DNA from: Bacteroidota bacterium
Lineage (GTDB): Bacteria > Bacteroidota > Bacteroidia > Chitinophagales > Chitinophagaceae
DNA length: 64,000 bases
Assembly: GCA_026391455.1 (NCBI GenBank)
Contig: JAPLEH010000043.1
Span: 1-64,000, forward strand
Direction of reading: 5' to 3'
Below, one piece after another: positions 24,648 to 32,943 of the stretch; within the stretch, counting starts at the first letter, position 1, and the number at the start of each line of letters is the position of its first letter. The notes beneath the pieces were generated by a model. That model ran no database searches. It was given only the letters and a program-made list of their open reading frames with translations, and was not told the DNA's origin. A program made the position numbers and the translations under genes.

Positions 24648-26597
24648 ATGAAAAGATGGATGCCTGTTGTAGTACTGCTGTTCATGCTGAGCGCCTGTAA
24701 GGCACAGCAGGCACCGGAGTGTGAATACCGCGGCGGCGGGGCTGATTATTTAGAACGGATTGGGTGTCCGCAGGATTTTGCATATATACAGGGTAAGCCA
24801 TTGTCTGAACGATTTGGCAAAGCCCAATCATTAAAGATCGTTTATAGTATAGCCGGCAATCAATTATATTTTACCAATTCCGGACAGTTTCCTTTTCATT
24901 TCGATTTTTGTGTAAAAGTGCTGAATGCGCCAGATAACCTGGAGTTGTTCAATCGGTTGAATTATTCCGACAATCCCCGAAGGGAGTATATTCTCTGTAA
25001 CCTTAATTATTATGCTCCACAGGATGTGTATGCATTGGAGCTGATGGCGGAAGATGATCTTGCTGCCAATGCGCTTTTTGATCTCTATAAAAAAATTGTG
25101 GCGCATACTTATTTTGGATCCAGGATAAAGATATTGGTGAACTCTCCCGACATGCAGGCACGCCTTGCCGGTATTCCACAGATGCCAGTTATACAAGCGG
25201 ATGAGATATATAAGGGCCGAAAATTTGTTTCACTCAATAAAGGTGTTTCTTATGGCTACCTGCGAAAAGTTGATATAAAGGGTATTGAAAACACATCATT
25301 GAATAAACACGATATTGTGATATTGAATGGCCTGCCGAATCAGTTGCCGGTAGTAGCAGGTGTAATGTCGGTGCCTTTTCAAACACCATTATGTCATATC
25401 AGCCTGCTCTGTATCAACCGGGGTACGCCCAATGCCACTTTCAGAAATGCGTGGACAGACCCTGCCATTGCACAATTGGAAAATAAGCTGGTGTATTATG
25501 AAGTGACGGCTGATACGTTTATCATCAGGGCGGCGAATGAAAAGGATGCCAGCGCCTATTGGCAAAAAGCGGATAACAGGAAGCCCATTGTATTATCGGT
25601 GGATACCAGTGTGAAGAAGCTGGTGGATCTTTCAGTAATCGGATTTAAGGAAGTAAAACTCGTGGGAGGCAAGGCCGCCAATTTTGCAGAGCTCTTGAAG
25701 ATAAAAGTGGACAAGAAACCCTTACCACTTCCTGAAGGATCCTTTGCTATTCCCTTTTATTATTATTACCAGCATCTGCAGCAACATCATATTCTTCCCA
25801 TGTTGGACTCGCTGTTCAATAATTCCGCTTTGCTCAGCGATTCCAGGGCTACCGATGCTTGGCTTAAAAAGATTCGCAGTGCAATAAAGGCCGCACCGCT
25901 CGACAAAACATTGGCACAGGCTGTCATCAGCCGCATGCAACATAACGGTCTCGCATATACGAATTATCGGTTTCGCTCCTCCACCAACGCAGAAGATGTG
26001 AAGGGTTTTAACGGTGCCGGCCTGTACGAGTCAAAAACAGGAAGTCTGGATGATGCGGATAAGCCCGTGGAGAAAGCAATCAAAGCAGTATGGGCGAGTT
26101 TGTGGGATGAACGGGCATTTGCAGAAAGAGAGTTTTTTCATATTGATCAGCATTCCGTAGCAATGGGAATACTGGTACATCGTGGCTTTGGGGAAGAGTT
26201 AGCCAATGGGGTAGCCGTTACCAAACATCTGTACCGGAAAAATTATCCGGCCTATACCATCAATGTACAAAAAGGGGAAGTAAGTGTGGTTACCCCGCCA
26301 GATAGTGTAAGTTGCGATGAAGCCATCATTGGATTAGGTGAGGTAACAGGCAACAAGCAAGTGGAAGTGGAGTATATCGGTCGCAGCAGTCTTAGTCCGG
26401 AAGCAACGGTATTAACCAATGATCAGTTAAAGTTACTAACCAGATATCTTACCGCTATAAAGGAACATTTCTTTTACCGTGTGGATCGATCCGGACCCAA
26501 AGACATGATCAGTTTCTGGAATTATGGAATGGATGTAGAGTTTAAAATCGATAAGTTCACCGGCAATTTATATATCAAGCAGGCACGCAGTCTATGA
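24648..26597 (+). CDS. Lipoprotein with PEP/pyruvate-phosphate dikinase N-terminal-like domain
   Basis: The start at 24648 was chosen because it gives a proper lipoprotein signal, with lipobox LSAC and lipidated Cys17; the longer frame would bury it. The product is 649 residues. The C-terminal half carries PPDK-type ATP-grasp motifs: VGGKAANFAELL, then RSSTNAEDVKGFNGAGLYES, and a late NYGMDVEFKID. The phospho-histidine swivelling domain is not evident. ATP is not expected outside the cytoplasm, so the domain may have been reused for binding. The N-terminal 350 residues are unrecognised. The gene ends base-to-base against the stop of yqgE. Confidence 0.75.
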   Translation: MKRWMPVVVLLFMLSACKAQQAPECEYRGGGADYLERIGCPQDFAYIQGKPLSERFGKAQSLKIVYSIAGNQLYFTNSGQFPFHFDFCVKVLNAPDNLELFNRLNYSDNPRREYILCNLNYYAPQDVYALELMAEDDLAANALFDLYKKIVAHTYFGSRIKILVNSPDMQARLAGIPQMPVIQADEIYKGRKFVSLNKGVSYGYLRKVDIKGIENTSLNKHDIVILNGLPNQLPVVAGVMSVPFQTPLCHISLLCINRGTPNATFRNAWTDPAIAQLENKLVYYEVTADTFIIRAANEKDASAYWQKADNRKPIVLSVDTSVKKLVDLSVIGFKEVKLVGGKAANFAELLKIKVDKKPLPLPEGSFAIPFYYYYQHLQQHHILPMLDSLFNNSALLSDSRATDAWLKKIRSAIKAAPLDKTLAQAVISRMQHNGLAYTNYRFRSSTNAEDVKGFNGAGLYESKTGSLDDADKPVEKAIKAVWASLWDERAFAEREFFHIDQHSVAMGILVHRGFGEELANGVAVTKHLYRKNYPAYTINVQKGEVSVVTPPDSVSCDEAIIGLGEVTGNKQVEVEYIGRSSLSPEATVLTNDQLKLLTRYLTAIKEHFFYRVDRSGPKDMISFWNYGMDVEFKIDKFTGNLYIKQARSL

Positions 26598-27149
26598 TCA
26601 ATTGAGCTGGGGGTCAATCGGGAAGTTAGCCATAATCTCATAGTCGCCGCCGAGATGCTTTATGGATTCTTTCCATACTTCTGTATAGTCCGTATCGAAT
26701 ATTAATCGCCGTTCAGCTTTTACCGTAAGCCATGTTTTTTCCGTCAATTCTTCATTCAGTTGTCCTTCACTCCAGCCCGAATACCCGATATAAAAGCGGA
26801 TTTTATCCGGATTGAAATGCGGCATTTTGATCAGCTCCACAGCGGCATCAAAATTCCCACCCCAATATACCCCCTTCATCACTTCCTGTCCACCGGGGAT
26901 ATCTTCTGGATAGCGGTGTAAAAAATGAATGGAATCCAGTTGCACTGGCCCGCCATAATAGACCGGAAGGGGGTGGCCTTCCAACTCAGGGATCAGTTCA
27001 TCCAATGTATTTTGGTATTGGCGGTTCAATACAAATCCGAAGCTCCCCTCTTTATCGTGTTCGCACAAAAAAACAACCGTGCGTAAAAAATTGGGGTCTT
27101 TCAGAAAGGGGTCTGCAATTAGTAATATGCCCGGAGCCGGTTCAATCAT
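26598..27149 (-). CDS. YqgE/AlgH family protein
   Basis: The 183-residue product matches the UPF0301 family: PGILLIADPFLKDPNFLRTV, GSFGFVLNR, YYGGPVQLDS and YIGYSGWSEGQLNEEL. The biochemical function of the family is not settled. It is convergent with the PPDK-like lipoprotein, the two stop codons being directly adjacent. It is divergent from the orphan histidine kinase across 156 bases. Confidence 0.9.
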   Translation of the reverse strand: MIEPAPGILLIADPFLKDPNFLRTVVFLCEHDKEGSFGFVLNRQYQNTLDELIPELEGHPLPVYYGGPVQLDSIHFLHRYPEDIPGGQEVMKGVYWGGNFDAAVELIKMPHFNPDKIRFYIGYSGWSEGQLNEELTEKTWLTVKAERRLIFDTDYTEVWKESIKHLGGDYEIMANFPIDPQLN

Positions 27150-27254
27150 AATTCTAATTTAGTATAAAATCTGAAACAGGCAATATTTCAGAAAAAGCAG
27201 TTAAAAAACATGGGGAAAAGGGCAAAGTATGGGCTGGCTCGAACGGGAAACGTA

Positions 27255-27286
27255 TTTTTGTATGCTGCCCTGCGTTTATTATCTTG
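27255..27286 (+). promoter_or_regulatory. Possible promoter of the orphan histidine kinase
   Basis: TTTTTG (27255-27260) and TATCTTG (27280-27286) are 19 bases apart. They resemble the Bacteroidota -33/-7 elements, with one base missing from TAnnTTTG. The start codon is 19 bases further on. Confidence 0.35.
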
Positions 27287-27305
27287 AGCGGCATTATTAC
27301 AACGC

Positions 27306-28646
27306 TTGAAAAGAATTTTTACCATCATTACGGTCCTGATTACCCTTTCACTGACGGGGATCATCATTATGCAAATATCCTGGCTGCAGAACATGGTACT
27401 CTTGCGCCAGGAGCAGATACAGCAAAGTGTACGGGAGAGTACTACGGCCGTAGGGGACGAACTGGCCCAGCATAAAGGCAGCTATGCCGCCGGCAGTAAT
27501 CGCAAAAGTTTTTTATCCGATCAGTTCAGTCTGGATAATTTTAAACCATCCACCATCGGACAAGACGCCAGCGTGGAAGACATTCAGAAAAAACTAAAAA
27601 TGGAATTTGAACAACGGGGACTGAAAGGTATCCAGTTTGAATTCGGTATTGCCGTGTATGATCCTAAAGGACGAGAAGATGTGTTTGAAAAAATGTCCCC
27701 CAATTTTCTCACTGTATATGAAGATACGGTCAACAGCCTCCATGCCAATGTGATCCTGTCGGCCCTGAGTGGTACGGCCGGAGAGAACCTGAGTGTGAAT
27801 GAAGTATTATTCGTTTCGATCCCCAATATCAAAAGTTATGTATTTAAATCCCTCCGGTGGCGCATTGCGCTATCGGTCGTATTTACGCTCATCATACTTG
27901 CCGCCTTTTATCTCACCGTGCGCACCATGCTCCGCCAGAAGAAACTCGGGGAGATCAAGAATGATTTTATCAATAATATGACGCATGAATTTAAAACACC
28001 CATTGCCACCATCTCGCTGGCTGTGGATGCCATGCGCAATGAAAAAGTGATCCAGGACCAGGAAAAGATGGGTTATTTCAGAAGTATCATCAAAGAAGAG
28101 AATCAACGGATGAACCGGCAGGTAGAGATCATTCTGAAAGCTTCACAACTTGAAAAGCAGGAAGTGGATCTCAATAAGAAGCCGGTACATGTACATGAAG
28201 TGATACATGATGTGGTGGACAATTTTGTACTGCAGTTAGATGAAAAGCAGGGGAAAGTGGAACTGCAATTGAATGCAACCAATGATCTCATCGAAGCAGA
28301 TGAAGTACATCTCTCTAACCTGGTCAATAATCTGGTGGATAATGCGGTGAAGTATGCCAGAGAAAATGTTCCCCCGATGATTAAACTTACTACCAGTTCC
28401 AATGGTAAGAATTTCACCATGCGTATTGAAGACAATGGTATCGGTATGAACAGGGATACCGTAAAGCGCGTATTCGAAAAATTTTACCGGGCCCATACCG
28501 GTAATGTGCATAATGTAAAGGGATTCGGATTAGGATTAAGTTATGTAAAGACCCTGGTGGAAGCCCACGATGGCGATATCAAAGCCGAAAGTACGCTCGG
28601 AAAAGGCAGTACGTTCACGGTCGATCTGCCTTTGAAAAAGGGTTGA
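27306..28646 (+). CDS. Sensor histidine kinase (HisKA-HATPase), orphan
   Basis: The 446-residue product begins at a TTG codon (MKRIFTIITVLITL). One span at 5-25 and a second at 187-206 enclose a periplasmic sensor domain of about 160 residues. The HisKA box is NNMTHEFKTPIATISL (His227), followed by the N-box LVNNLVDNAVKYA and G-boxes EDNGIGM and GFGLGLSYVK. No HAMP domain is evident. The usual adjacent response regulator is missing: the downstream 198 bases have no gene and then queA reads in the opposite direction. It is probably an envelope-stress or nutrient sensor with a distant partner. Confidence 0.9.
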   Translation: MKRIFTIITVLITLSLTGIIIMQISWLQNMVLLRQEQIQQSVRESTTAVGDELAQHKGSYAAGSNRKSFLSDQFSLDNFKPSTIGQDASVEDIQKKLKMEFEQRGLKGIQFEFGIAVYDPKGREDVFEKMSPNFLTVYEDTVNSLHANVILSALSGTAGENLSVNEVLFVSIPNIKSYVFKSLRWRIALSVVFTLIILAAFYLTVRTMLRQKKLGEIKNDFINNMTHEFKTPIATISLAVDAMRNEKVIQDQEKMGYFRSIIKEENQRMNRQVEIILKASQLEKQEVDLNKKPVHVHEVIHDVVDNFVLQLDEKQGKVELQLNATNDLIEADEVHLSNLVNNLVDNAVKYARENVPPMIKLTTSSNGKNFTMRIEDNGIGMNRDTVKRVFEKFYRAHTGNVHNVKGFGLGLSYVKTLVEAHDGDIKAESTLGKGSTFTVDLPLKKG

Positions 28647-28844
28647 GCGGTTGAGGCAATGGTGGCTTTGTTTCTGGTCAGAGAGCCGTTTCAGCAATAA
28701 GTTACATAGGTTACATAAGTTGAAGATGTTTAATAGGGGTAAACAGAGACGGCGAACTTTGAGAAAACAGCCTTTATTTTCATAAACAGTCATATCAATT
28801 TTTTGGAGTCCACTTGTAGCTTGCAGCTTACCTCTTGCCGCTTA

Positions 28845-30071
28845 TTACTTCCATAACAAACATCCATCGCCATAGCTGAGAAAACGAAAATCATGGTTTA
28901 ATGCATGCTCATATATGGATTTCCATTTTTCACCAACCAGCGCTGCCACCAGCAATAATAACGTGGATTGCGGCTGATGGAAATTGGTAATGAGTCCGCT
29001 TATTACTTTGAAAACATAACCTGGCGTGATCAGTATTTGTGTTTTCCCAATCAATCGTTCCATCTTATGCGTTTCCATATATATAATCAGGTGCTGCAAA
29101 GCTTCTTTCATCGTAACCTGCTTGCAGGCAGATTCATAAGGATCCCATTGCTTTACCAGTAATTCAGCCGGGGAGAAGGTGCCTTCTGCAGCTTTACAGC
29201 CAATCCAGTAAAGACTTTCAAGTGTACGAAGGGAGGTGGTGCCAACGGCAACGATGGATGTACCGGAATGCTGCATTACTTTTTTGATAAGTGAAAGAGA
29301 TACATCAATATATTCTGCGTGCATCTCATGATCCTGCAAGGTCTCCGATTTTACGGGCTTGAACGTACCGGCTCCCACATGCAGGGTTACAAAATCTGTG
29401 GAAATATTTTTTGCAGCGAGCGATGCAAATACATCCTTAGTGAAATGCAGTCCGGCTGTAGGTGCAGCTACAGAACCATCATGTTGCGCATATACAGTCT
29501 GGTAACGTTCCGCATCAGCAGCCACAGCCGTCCGTTTAATGTAGGGGGGGAGGGGAATGGCCCCTGACAGGTGAAGCATTTCTGCAAAGGAAAGTGTATC
29601 GGGTGTCCAGCTTAATTCGATGATAAAGGAGCCCGTTCTTTTTTCTATATACGACGCTTGTAAAATAATGGTATCGTTACCCTGTATGATTTTCTTTTCC
29701 AGCACCTGGCCTTTTTTCCATTTGGAAGCACCACCAACCAGGCATTGCCACCATACCTTTCCGGTAGTGGACATTGCGGTAGTAATATCCGGGTATTGTT
29801 CATGCGGTTCGAGACAAAAGATCTCAATCACCCCACCGGTGGGTTTTTGGAAAAGCAACCTGGCTTCCACTACTTTGGTATTATTGAACACCAGCAGCGA
29901 ACCTTCAGGTATAGTTGCGGATAGGTTTTTGTATATATCCTCCCGGATATGTTCATTCTGATAAACGAGTAGTTTGGAGGCATCCCGTTCTGCAAGGGGG
30001 AATTCAGCGATACGGTGTTCGGGCAGATCATAGGAATAATCTGCGATGGATATATTCTTCGGATGTTTCAT
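28845..30071 (-). CDS. queA: S-adenosylmethionine:tRNA ribosyltransferase-isomerase
   Basis: The 408-residue product makes epoxyqueuosine from preQ1-tRNA, using the ribosyl group of SAM. Visible family blocks include YDLPEHRIAEFPLAERDAS, LVFNNTKVVEARL, TAGLHFTKDV, THVGAGTF-like TLHVGAGTFKPV, and LITNFHQPQSTLLLLVAAL. It is about 50 residues longer than the E. coli enzyme, mostly through insertions after the N-terminal third, as seen in other Bacteroidota. It follows the DUF3052 gene on the same strand with 39 bases between them. A TATCTTTG box (30103-30110, minus strand) lies just upstream. Confidence 0.93.
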   Translation of the reverse strand: MKHPKNISIADYSYDLPEHRIAEFPLAERDASKLLVYQNEHIREDIYKNLSATIPEGSLLVFNNTKVVEARLLFQKPTGGVIEIFCLEPHEQYPDITTAMSTTGKVWWQCLVGGASKWKKGQVLEKKIIQGNDTIILQASYIEKRTGSFIIELSWTPDTLSFAEMLHLSGAIPLPPYIKRTAVAADAERYQTVYAQHDGSVAAPTAGLHFTKDVFASLAAKNISTDFVTLHVGAGTFKPVKSETLQDHEMHAEYIDVSLSLIKKVMQHSGTSIVAVGTTSLRTLESLYWIGCKAAEGTFSPAELLVKQWDPYESACKQVTMKEALQHLIIYMETHKMERLIGKTQILITPGYVFKVISGLITNFHQPQSTLLLLVAALVGEKWKSIYEHALNHDFRFLSYGDGCLLWK

Positions 30072-30110
30072 AACACAACTGACTGTTGTATTTGGTGAAT
30101 GGCAAAGATA

Positions 30111-30557
30111 CTATCGTTTGGCCAAAGGCACTACGAGTTTCAATCCGCTCCACACGTCACTTACCGCACATACTTTTACATCCACCAGCCCGTGACTGAG
30201 TGCATAGGCACGAATCATATCTTCCGTGATATCGGTAGGGATTTTTGCTGCCTTCTTATACCAGGATACCCATATAATTACCGTGCTGTTCTTTTTATAA
30301 AGTGGGGTGATTTGTTTCATCGTTGCTTCAAACACTTTATTTGACGTTACAAACAGGTGAATGAACTGAATGGCAGCAGGGTCTTTAACTTCTTGCGCTG
30401 TGCATACCTGTGCCCGGATCGTTTTTTGACTCACTCCGCTTCCTTCGGCAAGCAGGGCAAAATAATTATCGGGAGCATGTATCAGCAGTAGTTTCATAGC
30501 AGGCTGAATGCCCAGTTTTTTTAGCAGGGGAGTACCCGAATATCCGGCAGTGGCCAT
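30111..30557 (-). CDS. DUF3052 family protein
   Basis: The 148-residue product has the family pattern: N-terminal GYSGTPLLKKLGIQPAMKLL, a central IIWVSWYKKAAKIPTD, and C-terminal LVDVKVCAVSDVWSGLKLVV. The function is unknown. Members are small soluble proteins. It is 39 bases upstream of queA and divergent from mraZ across 269 bases that contain the cluster promoter region. Confidence 0.85.
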   Translation of the reverse strand: MATAGYSGTPLLKKLGIQPAMKLLLIHAPDNYFALLAEGSGVSQKTIRAQVCTAQEVKDPAAIQFIHLFVTSNKVFEATMKQITPLYKKNSTVIIWVSWYKKAAKIPTDITEDMIRAYALSHGLVDVKVCAVSDVWSGLKLVVPLAKR

Positions 30558-30708
30558 AGTAATTAATTTCTTGTAGCCATAAATCTATTTATTCTGCCGA
30601 ATTTTGCCCTCTAAAATCCTTAATCCACAGGTTATCCACCGCAATTCACAGTCTATTCACGCGATTTTTGGCCCTCACCGGCCCCCATCGGCTGAAACTG
30701 CTTGCCAG

Positions 30709-30735
30709 CCACCCTTTTGGCCTCAAAAAGGGTGG
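30709..30735. promoter_or_regulatory. Perfect hairpin upstream of mraZ
   Basis: CCACCCTTTT (30709-30718) pairs with AAAAGGGTGG (30726-30735) around a 7-base loop. No T-run follows on either strand, so it is not an obvious terminator. It ends with GGTGGGG, which resembles the GTGGG words bound by MraZ. Confidence 0.5.
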
Positions 30736-30758
30736 GGAAAAATTAAAAATTAAAAAAT

Positions 30759-30790
30759 TTGGTACTTAAGTGGGAAAAAATGTTATTTTG
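30759..30790 (+). promoter_or_regulatory. mraZ: Possible mraZ/dcw promoter with MraZ-box-like word
   Basis: TTG (30759-30761) and TATTTTG (30784-30790) are 22 bases apart. A GTGGG word (30770-30774) lies between them and another at 30732. In E. coli MraZ represses its own operon through tandem TGGGN repeats. The words here are too far apart to match that spacing, so the call is weak. Confidence 0.35.
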
Positions 30791-30826
30791 TGGTAATTAT
30801 TCAAACATTGACCCAATTCGCTGATA

Positions 30827-31285
30827 ATGACAGGATTTCTCGGAGAATACGAGGCTACTTTGGATGCCAAGGGGCGGTTCCTCCTCCCGGCGGGATTCAA
30901 AAAGCAATTGTCGGACACCGGCGGAGATCGCTTTGTTATCAACAGGGGGTTTGAAAAATGCCTGGCCCTTTACCCGGTTCAAAACTGGGAGCCGCTCTTT
31001 GCAGATATCAGCAAGCTGAACGATTTCGACCCGAAAGTGAGAGAGTTCCGGCGCTACTTTTTGAACGGTGCCACATTCGTGGAGCCCGACAACGCAGGAC
31101 GCCTGCTGGTACCGCCCAATCTGAAGGCACATGCTGATCTCGAAAAAGATATCGTGCTGGTGGCCGCAGTTAATAAGATAGAAATCTGGGATAGTAATAA
31201 GTACAAACAGCTCTTTGATTCATTTTCACCGGATGCATTCAGCAACCTGGCCAAAGATGTGATGGCAAAAGGAGGCAATGACTGA
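30827..31285 (+). CDS. mraZ: Transcriptional regulator MraZ
   Basis: The 152-residue product has two AbrB-like repeats: GEYEATLDAKGRFLLPAGFK at the start, and FVEPDNAGRLLVPPNLKAHA in the second half. MraZ is a DNA-binding protein that forms rings and regulates the dcw cluster, usually as a repressor. It is the first gene of the cluster and rsmH follows after 99 bases. Confidence 0.95.
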   Translation: MTGFLGEYEATLDAKGRFLLPAGFKKQLSDTGGDRFVINRGFEKCLALYPVQNWEPLFADISKLNDFDPKVREFRRYFLNGATFVEPDNAGRLLVPPNLKAHADLEKDIVLVAAVNKIEIWDSNKYKQLFDSFSPDAFSNLAKDVMAKGGND

Positions 31286-31384
31286 TGAAGCACCAGCCGG
31301 GGATACGCACAAAATATTTTGTGGCCCCTGCATTTTCATCTGGCTATATACCCTATGTCTGTGTTGGTCTTCAATCGTTCAGTT

Positions 31385-32290
31385 ATGAGTAACGGATATC
31401 ATATTCCTGTTTTGCTTCACGAGGTCATCGAAGGGTTACAAATAAAACCCGGCGGCACCTATGTGGACTGCACGTTTGGAGGCGGAGGACATTCCCGTGC
31501 CATACTGGAACAACTGGGGCCCGATGGTCGTTTATTCGCTTTTGACCAGGATGAAGACGCCAAAAAAAACCTGCCGGATGATGAAAGATTAGTTTTTGTT
31601 TCACACAATTTTCGTCACCTGCAGCGTTTCCTCAAACTGGAGGGTGTAATGGCAGTGGATGGTATCATGGCCGATCTGGGTGTAAGCAGTCACCAGTTCG
31701 ATGAAGCGGAAAGAGGATTCTCGATTCGCTACAATGCAGAACTGGATATGCGTATGGATAAGCGACAATCGCTCACCGCCGCAGATATTCTCAATACGTA
31801 CAGCGAACAACAGTTGCACAAACTGTTTGAACAGTACGGAGAAGTTACCAATGCTAAAACCCTTGCCAGGACCATCGTTCAACTTCGAAACGCTGCCCAC
31901 TTCAAAACCATCGACGGTTTTAAAAATGCTATCCGTGAAATCGTTAAAGGAAATCCCAATAAGTACTTCGCCCAGGTATTTCAAGCACTTCGCATTGAAG
32001 TGAACAACGAATTAGGCGCATTGAAAGAAATGCTGCAACAAATCCCATCCTTATTAAAGCCCGGAGGCAGAGCAGCTATTATCACGTTTCATTCCCTGGA
32101 GGACAGATTGGTAAAGAATTTTTTCCGTCGCGGTTCATTCGATGAACCGGAAGAGAACCCCTTTATCAATACTGAAACGGTCAGCGAATTGCGCATTATC
32201 ACTAAGAAACCGGTTCTGCCTTCTGCAAAAGAACAAAAGGAGAACCCCAGATCCAGAAGCGCAAAGCTGAGAGTAGCGGAAAAGATATGA
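31385..32290 (+). CDS. rsmH: 16S rRNA (cytosine1402-N4)-methyltransferase
   Basis: The start was set at the ATG at 31385 (MSNGYHIPVLLHEVIEGL), giving 301 residues; the upstream frame is not conserved in character. The SAM motif is YVDCTFGGGGHSRAIL (about 24-39), with GIMADLGVSSHQFD, RGFSIRYNAELDMRMD and IITFHSLEDRLVK as further family blocks. It methylates the ribosomal decoding site. It has its conserved place between mraZ and ftsL. Confidence 0.96.
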   Translation: MSNGYHIPVLLHEVIEGLQIKPGGTYVDCTFGGGGHSRAILEQLGPDGRLFAFDQDEDAKKNLPDDERLVFVSHNFRHLQRFLKLEGVMAVDGIMADLGVSSHQFDEAERGFSIRYNAELDMRMDKRQSLTAADILNTYSEQQLHKLFEQYGEVTNAKTLARTIVQLRNAAHFKTIDGFKNAIREIVKGNPNKYFAQVFQALRIEVNNELGALKEMLQQIPSLLKPGGRAAIITFHSLEDRLVKNFFRRGSFDEPEENPFINTETVSELRIITKKPVLPSAKEQKENPRSRSAKLRVAEKI

Positions 32291-32458
32291 GTTTAAAAAT
32301 GTGGATCAGTCCGAAAGAGAAAAGCGAATAAATAAGAATTGTAAATATAGAGAGCAAAAAACCGGAAAATCTATATCCTTTGAAATCAACCCTTGCTATG
32401 AAGCAAGCAGGTGATAAGGACCGGAGAAAAACCAAAAACAGTAGCAGAAAAGAATGTT

Positions 32459-32845
32459 ATGCCCGAACAGGTAACTAACACCCCGGAAGGGAAAAAGGAA
32501 AAAACGGATGCCTCAAAAACATCCATCCAGGCAACCTGGAAACGCTGGCTGAATTATCAGTCCATCGTAAAACAGGTGCCCTTTCTCTTTTTTCTTGCCC
32601 TGCTCGCCGTACTCTACATCTATAATGGTCATTATGCAGATAAGACCATTCGCCAGATTAACCGTACGACTAAAGAAGTAAAAGAACTGCGCTATGAATA
32701 TATCGCAGTGAAAAGCAAAGTGCTGTTACAGGGAAAGCAAAGTGAACTGGTAAAAACAGAAGCCATTCAGCAATTGGGATTGAAAGAACTGGAAACTTCT
32801 CCCATTGTGCTGAAAGATGAACCGGTACCTACAACGGCTCAATGA
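32459..32845 (+). CDS. ftsL: FtsL-like cell division protein
   Basis: From the ATG at 32459 the product is 128 residues; a GTG at 32411 in frame would add 16. It has a basic cytoplasmic head, one membrane span (VPFLFFLALLAVLYIYNG) and a short coiled-coil outside (TIRQINRTTKEVKELRYEYI). That bitopic layout, and the position between rsmH and ftsI, identify it as FtsL. It would bridge the divisome core to FtsQ. Sequence conservation in this family is low, so the name rests on topology and context. Confidence 0.85.
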   Translation: MPEQVTNTPEGKKEKTDASKTSIQATWKRWLNYQSIVKQVPFLFFLALLAVLYIYNGHYADKTIRQINRTTKEVKELRYEYIAVKSKVLLQGKQSELVKTEAIQQLGLKELETSPIVLKDEPVPTTAQ

Positions 32846-32943
32846 TCAACAACGAATAAATCCTTCCTGTGCGAGCAGGAGGGTGGACGGATACAACAAC
32901 AACTAAATTACCCCTGACGGGTCTTAACGCAGGAACGAAGACA

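Noticed and set aside
28647-28844. Spacer between the orphan kinase and queA examined for a response regulator or small RNA
   Set aside because: Only weak GTTACATA-type repeats were seen; no regulator fits and no clear RNA fold was found.
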